This document shows positions 17,704 through 28,228 of a stretch of 64,000 nucleotides of DNA, piece by piece. Every line of letters begins with the position of its first letter. Within the stretch, counting starts at the first letter, position 1. The notes below the pieces were generated by a model. It was not told where the DNA came from and ran no database searches. It saw only the letters and a list, made by a program, of their open reading frames with translations. The stretch lies in NCBI RefSeq assembly GCF_021049305.1, contig NZ_CP088082.1, forward strand, positions 186,001 to 250,000, read 5' to 3'. This DNA comes from Ideonella dechloratans. GTDB lineage: Bacteria; Pseudomonadota; Gammaproteobacteria; Burkholderiales; Burkholderiaceae_C. The position numbers and the translations under genes are program-made.

Positions 17704-18771
17704 TCAGTGCATGTGGCGGTGATGCTCGTCCGGCACATGCTCGTGGGCGTGCCGCACGGGGTGGTGCCGATGGGGGTGGCTGTGCGGGCCGGAGGGCATC
17801 CGGTCATGGAGATGGTCGTGGTGGCCGTCGTCGTGGGTGTGGGCGTGCTCGTGCGTCAGGGCCTCGTGCTGGTGCAGGTGATCGTGGCGCTCGGCCAGGT
17901 GCAGCACGATGCCGGCGGCCATCAGCGCGGCGCCCACCAGCAGCCAGGGGCCACCCGACTGCGCCCCCATGGCCCAGGCCAGCACGGCGCCGACGAAGGG
18001 GGCGAAGGCGAAGACCGAGCCGGTGCGCGCCGCCCCGAAGGCGCGCTGGGCCAGCAGGTAGAAGCGCAGGCTCAGGCCGTAGCCGGTGGCGCCCACGCCC
18101 AGCAGGGCCAGGGCCGGGCCGGCGGCGGGCCAGCCCTCGCCCAGGGCCGCCGCCAGGCCCAGCGTGGCCAGGGCGCCCAGCAGGCCCTTGAACATCACCA
18201 CCTGGCCGGGGTCCCGCTCGGCCAGCGCGCGCGAGAGTGTGTTGTCCATGCCCCAGGCGGCGGTGGCCAGCAGCACCGCCAGCAGGCCCAGCCACTGGCC
18301 GCTGCTGCCGTGGGCCCGGTCCAGCACCAGGGCCATGCCGCCCAGCGTCAGCAGGGCCAGGGCCAGTTGGACCCGCCGGTCCAGGCTCTCGTGGTACCAG
18401 GCGCGGGCCAGCAGGGCGGTGAACACCGCCTCCAGCGTCAGCATCAGCGAGGCGCTGGTGCCACTGGTGTGCTGCAGGCCCCAGGCCAGGGCCACCGGGC
18501 CGATGGCCGCGCCGAACAGGGCCATCCAGGCCAGCCGGGGCAGGTCGGCGCGGCGCAGCCGGGCTTCGCGCTCCACGGGCTGGCGCAGCAGCAGCCCCAC
18601 CAGGGCCGCGCCGGCGTAGAGCAGGCCGGCGGTGGTGAAGCTGCCCAGGCCCGCCCCCCACCGTTGCACCAGCGGGGTGCTGACGCCGAAGAGCACGGCC
18701 GCCAGCAGGGCGACAAGGCCACCCCGCAGGGCGGGCCAACGGGCAGCGGGGGAGGGTGATTTTGATACCAT
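17704..18771 (-). CDS. DMT-family exporter with His-rich C-terminal tail
   Basis: 355 residues: ten membrane segments in two EamA repeats (residues about 10-290), then a cytoplasmic tail of about 65 residues containing more than 20 histidines (HDHLHQHE, HTHDDGHHDHLHD, HPHRHHP). The tail is a probable divalent-metal-binding segment. The gene is divergent from an RcnR-type regulator, and its ATG lies inside the predicted RcnR operator, so export of Ni or Co is the best inference. EamA proteins with metal roles are uncommon but known from context. Confidence 0.8.
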   Translation of the reverse strand: MVSKSPSPAARWPALRGGLVALLAAVLFGVSTPLVQRWGAGLGSFTTAGLLYAGAALVGLLLRQPVEREARLRRADLPRLAWMALFGAAIGPVALAWGLQHTSGTSASLMLTLEAVFTALLARAWYHESLDRRVQLALALLTLGGMALVLDRAHGSSGQWLGLLAVLLATAAWGMDNTLSRALAERDPGQVVMFKGLLGALATLGLAAALGEGWPAAGPALALLGVGATGYGLSLRFYLLAQRAFGAARTGSVFAFAPFVGAVLAWAMGAQSGGPWLLVGAALMAAGIVLHLAERHDHLHQHEALTHEHAHTHDDGHHDHLHDRMPSGPHSHPHRHHPVRHAHEHVPDEHHRHMH

Positions 18772-18787
18772 ACCCCCCTATTCTATA
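18765..18787. promoter_or_regulatory. Putative RcnR-type operator between the DMT exporter and rcnR
   Basis: ATACCATACCCCCCTATTCT contains the C-tract flanked by TA-rich arms that RcnR/CsoR-family repressors recognise (TACT-G6-N-AGTA-like half-sites). It overlaps the start codon of the DMT exporter and lies 15 bp before the regulator's start codon, so one repressor could close both divergent promoters. Confidence 0.6.
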
Positions 18788-18801
18788 AAGACGACGACCC
18801 C

Positions 18802-19080
18802 ATGAGTCACACCGTTCAAGACAAAGCCAAGCTGCTGGCCCGGGTGCGCCGCATCCGGGGGCAAGTGGAAGCGCTGGAGCGTTCGCTGGAGGCCGAGAAG
18901 GGCTGCGCCGAGGTGCTGCACCAGATCGCCGGCGTGCGCGGCGCGATGAACGGCCTGATGGCCGAGGTGCTGGAAGACCATGTGCGCTCGCACATCGCCG
19001 ACCCGGCCATCACCGATGCGGCCGAGCGCACCCAGGGCGCCGACGAGCTGATCGAGGTGCTGCGCAGCTACCTGCGCTGA
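18802..19080 (+). CDS. Ni/Co-sensing repressor, RcnR-type
   Basis: 92 residues, the all-helical CsoR/RcnR/FrmR fold. The four nickel/cobalt ligands defined in E. coli RcnR are all present at the same numbers: His3, Cys35, His60 and His64. This separates it from the formaldehyde-sensing paralogue at 23323, which lacks His64. It probably represses both the divergent DMT exporter and the CDF exporter 20 bp downstream. Confidence 0.9.
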   Translation: MSHTVQDKAKLLARVRRIRGQVEALERSLEAEKGCAEVLHQIAGVRGAMNGLMAEVLEDHVRSHIADPAITDAAERTQGADELIEVLRSYLR

Positions 19081-19100
19081 CTGCAACACGAAGGAATCCC

Positions 19101-20084
19101 ATGCACACCGAAGACCTGTCGCGCTGGACGCACGAACACCGCTTCGACAGCGGCAATGCCGCGGCCGAGCGCAGCACCCGCGTGGTGATGTGGATCACCG
19201 CCGCCATGATGGTGGTGGAGATCGTCGCCGGCTGGTGGTTCAACTCCATGGCCCTGCTGGCCGACGGCTGGCACATGAGCTCGCACGCGGTGGCCATCGG
19301 CCTGTCGGCTGCGGCCTACGCGCTGGCGCGCCGCCACGCGCAGGACCCGCGTTTCGCCTTCGGCACCTGGAAGATCGAGATCCTGGGCGGCTTCGCCAGC
19401 GCCATCTTCCTGCTGGGGGTGGCGGCGCTGATGGTGGTGGGCTCGGTGGAGCGCATCCTCAGCCCCGCGCCCATCCACTACCAGGAAGCCATCGTGGTCG
19501 CGGTGCTGGGCCTGGTGGTCAACATCGTCTGCGCGCTGATCCTCGGCCAGGCCCACCACCATGGGCACGACCACGGGCATGGCCACGGCCATGGCCATCA
19601 CCACGGACATGTGGGGCATGGCCACGACGACCTCGGCCATCATGACCTCAACCTGAAGTCGGCCTATGTGCACGTCATCGCCGATGCGGCCACCTCGGTG
19701 CTGGCCATCGCGGCGCTGGTGGGCGGCTGGCTCTGGGGCTGGTCCTGGCTGGACCCGCTGATGGGCCTGGTGGGTGCGGTGCTGGTGGGCGTGTGGGCCA
19801 AGGGCCTGGTGGTGGACACCGCCAAGGTGCTGCTGGACCGGGAGATGGACCACCCGGTGGTCGATGAGATCCGCGAGGTGGTGGAGGCCGATGCCGGCAC
19901 CGGCGACAGCCGCCTGGCCGACCTGCATGTCTGGCGCGTCGGCCAGGGCGCCTATGCCTGCGCCCTGACGGTGGTGACGCACGATCCGCAGCTCACGCCC
20001 GATGTCGTGCGCCAGCGCCTGTCGGTGCACGAGGAGGTGGTGCACAGCACCATCGAGATCCACCACTGCCCGGCTCATCCCTGA
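19101..20084 (+). CDS. dmeF: CDF cation exporter, DmeF-like (Co/Ni)
   Basis: 327 residues, six membrane helices. Metal-site motifs are [15 protein letters not shown] in helix 2 and [11 protein letters not shown] (HxxxD) in helix 5. A His-rich loop of about 35 residues ([14 protein letters not shown]) lies between helices 4 and 5. The C-terminal cytoplasmic domain ends [10 protein letters not shown]. The DGWHMSSH variant is typical of DmeF cobalt/nickel exporters, and the preceding rcnR-type gene with 20 bp spacing supports this. Confidence 0.9.
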   Translation: MHTEDLSRWTHEHRFDSGNAAAERSTRVVMWITAAMMVVEIVAGWWFNSMALLADGWHMSSHAVAIGLSAAAYALARRHAQDPRFAFGTWKIEILGGFASAIFLLGVAALMVVGSVERILSPAPIHYQEAIVVAVLGLVVNIVCALILGQAHHHGHDHGHGHGHGHHHGHVGHGHDDLGHHDLNLKSAYVHVIADAATSVLAIAALVGGWLWGWSWLDPLMGLVGAVLVGVWAKGLVVDTAKVLLDREMDHPVVDEIREVVEADAGTGDSRLADLHVWRVGQGAYACALTVVTHDPQLTPDVVRQRLSVHEEVVHSTIEIHHCPAHP

Positions 20085-20310
20085 AACAGGCGGGTCAATC
20101 GGGCGCTGTTCCGAGGCAGCCCTGGCGGCAAAGTCTCTAATCTGTCAGGTAATTCTGATCCCTGGGGTCGCGCGTGCCACAGAGCGCGCCGGCCCAGGTT
20201 TTTCCACTGCCTGGAGACAACCGCTGCCATGCCTTTCCCCTTCTTCGCACGCCACACGCCCCGTCGGGGGGGCGTTCAACTGCCAGGCCCTGCCGACTTC
20301 CCTGGGGAGC

Positions 20311-22155
20311 GTGGGTCTGCGTGGTGCCCGTGGGTTGCTGATGGTCTTCGTGCCGCCCGGTGCCGACTTCGGCCGGGTGAACGCGGCCTGGCAGCAGTTG
20401 GCGCCTGAAGGTCTGACCGTGGTGGCCCTGTCGTCCTCCGGGGCGCTGTGCTCTGCGGCGGGAGCCTCCACCTACTGCGAAGCCAATACGGTGGAGGGCA
20501 GCTGGCTGTACCTGCCCAAGGCCCTGATCGGTCGGCACGAGCTGCATCTGGTGGACCTGCATGTGAACGGCGAGCATTCCGCCAAGAAGCGGGTGAGCGC
20601 CATCCGCGGCGAGCTGGACCGCCTGTCCCTGCAGATGCCGCTGTCGGCCGAGCGCCATTTCGCGCTGGTCTATTGCGACGGTGTCTCGGCCTCCGAGGGC
20701 TTTCTGATGCAGGCCTGGTACGCCAGCGGTCGCTTCCCCTGCCTGGCCATCGGCGGCTCGGCCGGCGGACCGCTGGACCTGGGCGCCACCTACATCGGCA
20801 CCCGCCAGGGCGTGGTGCAGCACAAGGCGGCGGTCATCTTCTGCGAGATGGCGCGCGGCAAGTCCTTCGCGCCCTTCAAGTCCCAGAACTTCGAGCCCAC
20901 CAACCAGAGCTGGCTGGTGGCCCAGGCCGATCCGGTCTCGCGCACCGTGCATTCGGTGCTGGACGCGCACAACCGCCCGCGCCCGGTGATCGAGCTGCTG
21001 TGCGAGCAGTTCCGCTGCCAGCCTTCGGAGCTGGGGGCGCGCCTGCAGAACATGACCTTCGCGGTGAAGGTGGACGACGAGTTCTTCATCCGCTCGGTGG
21101 CCAGCATCGGCGCCGACCACATCACCTTCTTCTGCGACCTGGAGTTCGGTGACCGGCTGCACCTGCTGCGTGCCACGCCCTTCGTCGAGAGCACCGAGCG
21201 CGACTGGGCCCGCTTCATGTCCGGCAAGCCCCAGCCGCTGGGCATGCTGCTCAACGACTGCGTGCTGCGCCGCGTGGGCAATGCCGGCCAGCTGGGCCAG
21301 GCCCGCTTCTTCGACCGCATCCCGGCCGCGGGCTTCTCCAGCTTCGGCGAGATCCTGGGCGTGCCCATCAACCAGACCCTGTCGGCCCTGGTCTTCTTCG
21401 ACCGCAACATCAAGGCGATGAGCCAGTTCCCGGTGCAGTACGCGGCCTATTCCGCGCACTACGCGCAGCGCGCGCTGCACCGCTGGGAGGCCATGCACAC
21501 CATCCAGTCCGGGATGATGGAGCGGGTGGTGGCCTACCAGCAGAACGTGGAACCGCTGCTGCAGGCCCTGCCGCAGCTGGAGCACGCGACCTCGCTGCAG
21601 TCCCAGGCGCTGAACGTGGCCGAGACCAACATCCGCTCGCTCAGCGACGCGGCCCTGCACACCCGGGGCGCCCAGGACAAGCTGGAGAGCGAGCTCACCG
21701 AGCTCGAGCGCATCTCCAGCGGCATCAGCCAGGTCACCTCCGGCATCGGCCGCATCGCCGACCAGACCAACCTGCTCGCCCTGAACGCCGCGGTGGAAGC
21801 CGCCCGCGCGGGCGACGCTGGACGCGGCTTCTCGGTGGTGGCCGAGGAGGTGCGGCGCCTGGCGCAGTCGTCCAAGAGCCAGGCCGACACCACCCGCAAG
21901 GACATCACCGGCGCGGTGGATGCCATCGCCCGCATCCGCGCAGTGGCCGGGCAGACGGTGGACACCACCCAGCAGATGGCCCAGCAGAGCATTGCCGCGG
22001 CCGAGAAGATCGCCAACATGAGCGCCGACACCGAAGAGGAGCGGCGCAAGATCTCGGTCTGCCTGTCCAATCTGAAGGACATGGCCAAGCAGATGGACGC
22101 GATGCGCGACAGCGTGGACCAGATCACCCTGCTGGGCAAGCTGGCCACGGCCTGA
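20311..22155 (+). CDS. Cytoplasmic chemoreceptor: FIST sensor plus methyl-accepting signalling domain
   Basis: The N-terminal half has the FIST/FIST_C sensor ([11 protein letters not shown]..., [26 protein letters not shown]). The C-terminal half is a chemoreceptor hairpin with [20 protein letters not shown] and [15 protein letters not shown] at the CheA/CheW contact tip. No transmembrane helices are present, so it acts in the cytoplasm. The start is unsure: GTG 20311 is the earliest reasonable in-frame start, but a good ATG at 20229 (MPFPFFARH) joins this frame if one base of a seven-G run at 20266-20272 is removed. A single-base error or frameshift is likely. Confidence 0.85.
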   Translation: MGLRGARGLLMVFVPPGADFGRVNAAWQQLAPEGLTVVALSSSGALCSAAGASTYCEANTVEGSWLYLPKALIGRHELHLVDLHVNGEHSAKKRVSAIRGELDRLSLQMPLSAERHFALVYCDGVSASEGFLMQAWYASGRFPCLAIGGSAGGPLDLGATYIGTRQGVVQHKAAVIFCEMARGKSFAPFKSQNFEPTNQSWLVAQADPVSRTVHSVLDAHNRPRPVIELLCEQFRCQPSELGARLQNMTFAVKVDDEFFIRSVASIGADHITFFCDLEFGDRLHLLRATPFVESTERDWARFMSGKPQPLGMLLNDCVLRRVGNAGQLGQARFFDRIPAAGFSSFGEILGVPINQTLSALVFFDRNIKAMSQFPVQYAAYSAHYAQRALHRWEAMHTIQSGMMERVVAYQQNVEPLLQALPQLEHATSLQSQALNVAETNIRSLSDAALHTRGAQDKLESELTELERISSGISQVTSGIGRIADQTNLLALNAAVEAARAGDAGRGFSVVAEEVRRLAQSSKSQADTTRKDITGAVDAIARIRAVAGQTVDTTQQMAQQSIAAAEKIANMSADTEEERRKISVCLSNLKDMAKQMDAMRDSVDQITLLGKLATA

Positions 22156-22164
22156 ACCTCTGCC

Positions 22165-23322
<1,158 letters not shown>

Positions 23323-23607
23323 TCAGCGGAGGAAGGAGCGCAGCATGCGGACCATGTGGTCCACCTCGGCGTCCTGGGCGGGGGCATCGGGCGGCTGGGC
23401 CGTGGCGGAACCGAAGGTCTCCCGCATGTGGCTTTCCAGCACGTCGGCCATCAGGCCGTAGGTGGCGCCGCGCAGTGCGGCCAACTGCTGCAGCAGGTCC
23501 ACGCACTCGGTGCCGGCCTCGACCGCGCGCTCCAGCGCCTCGGCCTGGCCCTTGATGCGGCGCAGCCGGGTGACGACGCGTTTGCGCTCGGCGGGCGAGT
23601 GCGGCAT
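23323..23607 (-). CDS. frmR: Formaldehyde-sensing repressor FrmR
   Basis: 94 residues of the CsoR/RcnR/FrmR fold. Pro2 and Cys35, the residues that formaldehyde crosslinks in E. coli FrmR, are both present, as are His3 and His60. His64 of RcnR is replaced by Thr. It precedes the glutathione-dependent formaldehyde dehydrogenase gene, which fixes the function. The operator lies 13 bp upstream of the start codon. Confidence 0.92.
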   Translation of the reverse strand: MPHSPAERKRVVTRLRRIKGQAEALERAVEAGTECVDLLQQLAALRGATYGLMADVLESHMRETFGSATAQPPDAPAQDAEVDHMVRMLRSFLR

Positions 23608-23619
23608 GGTGGCTCCTTG

Positions 23620-23636
23620 ATACTGGGGGTCAGTAT
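23620..23636. promoter_or_regulatory. FrmR operator
   Basis: A perfect inverted repeat ATACTG-GGGGT-CAGTAT lies 13 bp before the frmR start codon. The G-tract with ATACT/AGTAT arms is the recognised operator form for FrmR-type repressors, so the frmR-frmA unit should be autoregulated. Confidence 0.75.
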
Positions 23637-24001
23637 ACAGAGGCCACCCCTGCCACAGGGCCCTGGGCAGGGCGCTGCGATACTTCTTCCTGATCCGAGA
23701 AAACCTGATACACTCACCGAGTTAGCTGCAGTTTCGCTTACCTCCGCAGCTTTGAGTCCGCCGTACGCCGTGTGTCCCGCACGCCGCGTGCAAGGCGGCT
23801 CCCCCAGGTTGGATCCATCTCACGCGGTCACCTGGCAACCCAGGCAAGCTTCGTCTGGTTCAACGTTCCTGACGCCCCGCACTTGGCGGTTCATCCAGGC
23901 TTCAGGATCCTGATCTTCTCTTTCTTCCGGCGCTGGCGCGGTCCCCGATCCCTGCCAGGCCTTTCGCGCCGAGCCTTGCTGGCCGGTGCCATGAAAACCC
24001 A
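23637..24001. other. Intergenic stretch, no gene called
   Basis: About 365 bp between the divergent frmR and a small plus-strand gene. It must contain the frmR promoter (the operator is at its left edge). The rest has lower GC than the surroundings (for example CCTGATACACTCACCGAG) and only a weak 77-codon reading frame with arginine-rich composition and no recognisable family. It may hold the leader of the 24002 gene. Confidence 0.5.
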
Positions 24002-24238
24002 TTGATTTCTGCTTCTCCTCGCACCCGCACCGTGGGCCGGTATGTCCTGTCCTCGATGACCCAACGGACCGACACCGGTCACTTTGCAGCGTCCCTGTCC
24101 ATCCGCAGTGGCACAGGTTCCGCCTCCCATGACCGGGTCTTCCGGTTCACTCCCCTGTTTTCCACGCACCGTGCGGCTTCGCGTTACGCGATGGCCCAGG
24201 GCCTGGAATACCTGCGTCAACCCGCGTTGCCGGCCTGA
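24002..24238 (+). CDS. Small conserved hypothetical protein, 78 aa
   Basis: The sequence TRTVGRYVLSSMTQRTDTGH followed by FAASLSIRSGTGSASHDRVF and a closing AMAQGLEYLRQP resembles a small family I recall in Burkholderiales. It has two beta-rich repeats and a C-terminal helix and is often near cold-shock or RNA-binding genes. It precedes infA by 36 bp on the same strand. The function is unknown. The upstream boundary is uncertain because the first codons are low-complexity. Confidence 0.6.
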   Translation: MISASPRTRTVGRYVLSSMTQRTDTGHFAASLSIRSGTGSASHDRVFRFTPLFSTHRAASRYAMAQGLEYLRQPALPA

Positions 24239-24274
24239 ACGGCAGCCCGGCACGTTCTTGCACAAGGATCATCC

Positions 24275-24538
24275 ATGACCAAAGAAGAACTCATCGAAAT
24301 GCGTGGCCAGGTGGACGAAGTTCTGCCCGATTCGCGCTTTCGCGTGACGCTGGAAAACGGCCACAGCCTGGTGGCCTACACCGGCGGCAAGATGCGCAAG
24401 CACCACATCCGCATCCTGGCCGGCGACAAGGTCTCGCTGGAACTCTCGCCCTACGACCTGAACAAGGGGCGCATCACCTTCCGTCACCTGGAACCCCGCA
24501 GCGGCGGCGCCCCTGCGGCCCGGCGTCGGAAGTTCTGA
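24275..24538 (+). CDS. infA: Translation initiation factor IF-1
   Basis: 87 residues with a full OB-fold and the IF-1 signature: [40 protein letters not shown] and [15 protein letters not shown]. The C-terminal tail [13 protein letters not shown] is longer than in the ribosomal-operon copy, which suggests the second infA found in many betaproteobacteria outside the rpl/rps operon. It binds the 30S A site during initiation. It lies 91 bp upstream of an RRM protein gene, possibly as a cold-adaptation cassette. Confidence 0.94.
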   Translation: MTKEELIEMRGQVDEVLPDSRFRVTLENGHSLVAYTGGKMRKHHIRILAGDKVSLELSPYDLNKGRITFRHLEPRSGGAPAARRRKF

Positions 24539-24628
24539 CGAACACGGCCCGTTCGCGGGCCACCTTGATTGCCACGTGCTGCCGCAGCGGGCGATCCTGA
24601 ACACGCGGCTTCTCTGAAAGGGTCCATC

Positions 24629-24943
24629 ATGGACAACAAGCTCTACGTCGGCAATCTGCCCTATTCCATGGGCGACGACGACCTGCAACAACACTTCTCC
24701 GCCTTCGGCCAGGTCACCTCGGCCAAGGTCATGATGGACCGCGACAGCGGCCGTTCCAAGGGCTTCGGCTTCGTGGAAATGGGCTCGGGCGATGAAGCCC
24801 AGGCCGCCATCCGCGGCATGAACGGCGAGTCCTTCGGTGGCCGCGAGATGGTCGTCAACGTGGCCCGTCCCCGTGAAGAGCGCCCGGCCGGCGGCTTCGG
24901 CGGTGGTGGCAACCGCGGCGGCTTCCAGCGTCGCAGCTACTGA
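24629..24943 (+). CDS. RRM-domain RNA-binding protein
   Basis: 104 residues: one RRM with RNP2 KLYVGNLPYS and RNP1 KGFGFVEM, then a Gly/Arg-rich tail (GGFGGGGNRGGFQRRS). This is the small glycine-rich RNA-binding protein type, often cold-induced in bacteria. The start is the ATG giving MDNKLYVG, with an upstream purine-rich GAAAGGG ribosome site. The upstream in-frame GTG-type extension is ignored. Confidence 0.93.
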   Translation: MDNKLYVGNLPYSMGDDDLQQHFSAFGQVTSAKVMMDRDSGRSKGFGFVEMGSGDEAQAAIRGMNGESFGGREMVVNVARPREERPAGGFGGGGNRGGFQRRSY

Positions 24944-24958
24944 TCGTTGGCGGTTGGC

Positions 24959-24987
24959 GGGGCCTGGCGCTTTCAGCGCCGAGCCCC
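24959..24987 (+). terminator. GC-rich hairpin after the RRM gene
   Basis: GGGGC-CT-GGCGCT-TTC-AGCGCC-GA-GCCCC forms a long stem 16 bp after the RRM gene stop. There is no T-run after it, so it is either a weak or Rho-assisted terminator or an mRNA 3' stabiliser. Confidence 0.45.
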
Positions 24988-25139
24988 GGCCGCTGACCCA
25001 CCCGCGCCCACGGTGCGGGTGAAGGGTTCCGCGTCGCTCTGTGCGCGGACCGGATATCCAAGACGGATTTCCTTCGTTGGTCGCGATCCAGCGACTGGCT
25101 AAGGTGAAGCCCTGTTGATTTGACAACACGGACTTCACC

Positions 25140-25364
25140 ATGAACATCGTCGGCATCGCGGGCAGCCCGACCCGCCCCTCCCGTTCCACAGCGCTGCTGC
25201 GCCAGGCCCTGGCCCAGCTGGAGGCCGCCGGCGGCCACAGTCGCCTGATCGAGGTGGCCGATCTGCCCGCCCAGGCCATTCTGCGGGCCGAATTCCGCGA
25301 CCCCTCGCTGGTCGCCGCTGTCGAGGCCGTGGAGGCCGCCGATGTGGTCGTCGTGGCCACCCCC
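25140..25364 (+). pseudogene. NADPH-dependent FMN reductase (SsuE-like), 5' part cut by IS
   Basis: The first 75 codons (MNIVGIAGSPTRPSRSTALL...EAADVVVVATP) are the N-terminal flavodoxin-like part of an SsuE/MsuE-type NADPH:FMN reductase, with the FMN-phosphate loop GSPTRPSRS. The reading frame runs straight into the terminal repeat of the IS21-family element at 25365, and the remaining two thirds of the gene are absent. The rest is not at the other end of the composite element (45700 onward is phage DNA), so this is a true disruption. Confidence 0.85.
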
Positions 25365-25415
25365 TGTTGAATCACGAGCAAAACTGAGCCAGGCGTCACG
25401 TCCAAAACTGAGCCA

Positions 25416-26264
25416 CTAAGTTGACGAAGAAATGGACTGTTCGGATGTGGATAAGTCTACTGCGTGATCTGTCTGGGGTGCTCCTTTGGCCGTTTTGGTT
25501 CGTGTGGCTCTGATGATCGAAGACGGTTGTGCAGTCGAGTGCCTGAAGCGCCAGCTCTGGTTGCCGGTTTCGACGATGTGGCAGTGATGGGTGAGTCGGT
25601 CGAGTAGCGCGGTGGTCATCTTGGCGTCGCCGAACACGCTGGCCCACTCCGAGAACGACAGGTTGGTGGTGACGACCACGCTGGTGCGCTCGTACAGCTT
25701 GGACAGCAGGTGGAACAGCAAGGCCCCACCGGCTTGACTGAAGGGCAAATAGCCCATCTCGTCGAGGATGACGAGATCCACGTACATGAGCCGATGTGCC
25801 AGTTGCCCGGCCTTACCTTGAGCTTTCTCGGCCTCCAGCAGATTGACCAGCTCGACGGTCGAGAAGAAGCGCACCCGCTTACCATGTGCACGGATGGCAT
25901 GAACGCCCAGGCTTGTGGCAAGGTGTGTTTTGCCCGTGCCAGGGCCGCCCACGAAGACCACGTTGTGGGCTGAGTCGATGAACTTGAACTCGTGCAGCTG
26001 ACGCACCAGCGCCTCGTCCACCTGCGCCTGATCAAAGGCAAAGCCAGCCAGGTCGCGGTGGTGCGGGAATCGGGCCGCCCGCATCTGGTAGGCCATGGAG
26101 CGCACTTCCCGATGTGCACCCTCGGCCTTGATGAGCTGATGCAGCAGGGCTTCGTGGTCGAGCGATTTGAGCCGGGCGATGCCCAGCAGTTCCGGCCAGG
26201 CACTGGCCATGCCGTGCAGGCTCAAGCCCTTGAGGCTTGCTGCGATGTCATTGGACATGGTCAT
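25416..26264 (-). CDS. istB: IstB-like ATP-binding protein of the IS21-family element (left copy)
   Basis: 282 residues, AAA+ helper ATPase. Walker A is [11 protein letters not shown] and Walker B is [12 protein letters not shown], with sensor motif VVVTTNLSF. IstB proteins load and regulate the IstA transposase on DNA. The start overlaps the end of istA by 17 bp. The C-terminal tail after RHSTAQPSS is Ser/Thr-rich and longer than the family core. Confidence 0.93.
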   Translation of the reverse strand: MTMSNDIAASLKGLSLHGMASAWPELLGIARLKSLDHEALLHQLIKAEGAHREVRSMAYQMRAARFPHHRDLAGFAFDQAQVDEALVRQLHEFKFIDSAHNVVFVGGPGTGKTHLATSLGVHAIRAHGKRVRFFSTVELVNLLEAEKAQGKAGQLAHRLMYVDLVILDEMGYLPFSQAGGALLFHLLSKLYERTSVVVTTNLSFSEWASVFGDAKMTTALLDRLTHHCHIVETGNQSWRFRHSTAQPSSIIRATRTKTAKGAPQTDHAVDLSTSEQSISSST

Positions 26265-27780
26265 CCTCCTGGGACTGGCGCAGGCTGTCGTAGCGCGACA
26301 CGTCGGCCTGAGGCGGCTCGTGCAGCGTCAGTGAAGGCAAGGCTGCTTCAGGCAGGCTTTGCACGGCTTGGGGCTCCTTGAGCCTGGCCAGCACGTTGAG
26401 CACATGGTCTGCGCTCACGCGGCCCGATTGCAGCGCCAACTCCACGGCCACCAGCACGTCATCGAGCCCGTGCAGGGTGATGGCCATGAGCACCTGGGCC
26501 ATCACCCGGTCGCCGCCAGGGTGGCGAAGCAGGTGCGCTTGCAGATGCTGCAAGGGCTCGGGCATGGTCTTGAAGGGGGCGCCGTTGCGCAAAGCGCCGG
26601 GCTTGCGTTCGAGCAAGCTGACGTAGTGCCGCCAGTCGTACAAGGTCTGGCCACGCTCGAAGCTGCGCGGCAGGCTCACCGGCTGTTCTGGCGATTCCGA
26701 GTTGGCACCGACCACCACCAGGCGATCGGGATAAGCCCGCACGCTGACACTGGTGTGGGCCCACTCGCATGGCACGCTGTAGCGATTGCGCTGGTAGTGG
26801 ATCAGCGAGGTGGCTGTGACCCTGGCCATCTGCTCGACATAGCCATCAAATGGCGCAGGGTTGGGCATCAGGTGCGTCTGCTCTTGCTGCCAGACGTCGG
26901 CGATCGTCAGCTCTGGCCACTCGGGGTGAGGCAGCTCATGCCAGGCGTCCAGGCAAGCCTGGTGCAGCCACGCATTGAGGCTCTCCAGGTCGGGCCAGCG
27001 GCGTTCCGCTGCCTCCATCCAGATGCCACGACGGCGATCCTGCACGTTCTTCTCGACGATACCCTTCTCCCAGCCAGCGGCGCGGTTGCAGAACTCTGGC
27101 TCGAACAGGTAGTGACCCGTCATGGCCTCGAAGCGCGCATTGACGGTGCGGCTCTTGCCCTGACCAACCTTGTCGACGGCGGTCTTCATGTTGTCGTAGA
27201 TGCCCCGGCGCGGCACGCCACCAAAAGCCGCAAAGGCTCGGGCATGGGCGTCGAACAACATCTCGTGGGCCTGGCTGAAATAGGCGGTGAGCATGAAGGC
27301 CCGACTGGCCGCCAGCTTGGTGTGCGAAGCCTCCAGGCGTTTGCGCAGGCCGCCCACGAACAGGTACTCGCAGCTCCAGTCGAACTGGAAGGCCTCGCCC
27401 ATCTCGAAACTCATGGGTACGAAGGCCATTCGGGTTGGCGCGTCGGACTGTGCCTGCTGCCAGCGCTTGGCGAACTCATAGACCGGGCCTCGGCTGCCAG
27501 GGTAGCCCACGGCCTGCAGTGCCCGGAACATGGCCTTGATGCCACGGCGCTCGCGCTTGTTGCGGTGGCTGTCGGCCTTTAGCCAGGTGGCCAGCTGTTC
27601 CTTGTAGGGATCGAGAACGCTGGGAAGAGAGGCCCGCTTGGGGTAGCGGGGCTCGACCATCTCGTCGGCCTCGAGCCACTTGGCGGCTGTATTGCGGGAG
27701 ATGCCCAGCCTTCGGCTGGCTTCGCGCACGCTCAGGTGGTCACGGTGGACCATGCGGCGCAATTTGCTCAATGTGCTCAC
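26248..27780 (-). CDS. istA: IstA-like transposase of the IS21-family element (left copy)
   Basis: About 510 residues: an N-terminal helix-turn-helix ([20 protein letters not shown]), a DDE integrase core ([14 protein letters not shown] with the first Asp, [13 protein letters not shown] with the second, [13 protein letters not shown] with the Glu), and a C-terminal beta-barrel region. I prefer the GTG giving [12 protein letters not shown], which has AGGAG eight bases upstream; reading on to 27843 adds codons within the terminal repeat region. It catalyses cut and strand transfer of the element. Confidence 0.93.
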   Translation of the reverse strand: MSTLSKLRRMVHRDHLSVREASRRLGISRNTAAKWLEADEMVEPRYPKRASLPSVLDPYKEQLATWLKADSHRNKRERRGIKAMFRALQAVGYPGSRGPVYEFAKRWQQAQSDAPTRMAFVPMSFEMGEAFQFDWSCEYLFVGGLRKRLEASHTKLAASRAFMLTAYFSQAHEMLFDAHARAFAAFGGVPRRGIYDNMKTAVDKVGQGKSRTVNARFEAMTGHYLFEPEFCNRAAGWEKGIVEKNVQDRRRGIWMEAAERRWPDLESLNAWLHQACLDAWHELPHPEWPELTIADVWQQEQTHLMPNPAPFDGYVEQMARVTATSLIHYQRNRYSVPCEWAHTSVSVRAYPDRLVVVGANSESPEQPVSLPRSFERGQTLYDWRHYVSLLERKPGALRNGAPFKTMPEPLQHLQAHLLRHPGGDRVMAQVLMAITLHGLDDVLVAVELALQSGRVSADHVLNVLARLKEPQAVQSLPEAALPSLTLHEPPQADVSRYDSLRQSQEDDHVQ

Positions 27781-27914
27781 GTTGATCACTCCTGCACCCC
27801 ACTGCTGCAAAAAACAGCAGGGTAGGTGGATAACGTGGCTCAAAATTGGGCGTGACGGATGCCCTTTAGTGGCTCAGTTTTGCTCGTGATTCAACATACG
27901 TGTAAAAATAGGAC

Positions 27915-28091
27915 TTAGCGGCTAATTAAGTCCTGCTGGTGCGGCTTTTCACTTTTCTTCTTCGCTGCCGTTGGCCGCTTTAATGCCTCTTCGAGTCTGG
28001 TTTCCGCTCCTATCGCTCTGCGCTCCAGTGATTCAATTTGATCTCCAACGGCGCCAAGTTTGCCACTTGCCGTGGCCACCTGCTGAATTAG
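27915..28091 (-). pseudogene. C-terminal coiled-coil remnant of an unidentified gene
   Basis: 58 codons reading LIQQVATASGKLGAVGDQIE, then a Lys/Gln-rich tail ending at TAA 27915. The heptad spacing predicts a coiled coil. The 5' part is missing because the second IS21-type element begins at 28092. It is on the same strand as the recombinase at 30562-31533. It may be the end of a third gene of a recombinase cluster or of an unrelated plasmid-type DNA-binding protein; I cannot decide which. Confidence 0.5.
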
Positions 28092-28228
28092 TGCGTATTC
28101 CAGACCAAACTGGACACCGATTCCACGGCAAACTGGACAGTGATTCCAGAGCAATCTGGACAGTAAAAATAGTAACGTAGCGCGCGGGATAACCGTGGCA
28201 CTCTCGGAGATTTTTCTTCGGAGACCAC

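Larger units (their letters stand above)
25365..27896 (-). mobile_element. IS21-family insertion sequence, left copy of the composite element
   Basis: 2532 bp bounded by inverted ends starting TGTTGAATCACGAGCAAAAC. The motif AAAACTGAGCCA is repeated inside the left end, as expected for the multiple transposase sites of IS21 elements. It encodes IstA and IstB on the minus strand. A second copy lies at 43168-45699 in the same orientation with identical proteins. No target-site duplication is visible (left flank CCACCCC, right flank TACGTGT). Confidence 0.92.

Noticed and set aside
23772..24005. 77-codon plus-strand frame before the small conserved gene
   Set aside because: Arg/Pro/Ser-rich composition and no family character; more likely leader DNA.
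26359..27582. Long plus-strand frame of about 407 codons inside the left IS21 copy, and its twin at 44162-45385
   Set aside because: Both are exact shadows of the istA transposase on the opposite strand, with low-complexity His/Gln/Val composition.
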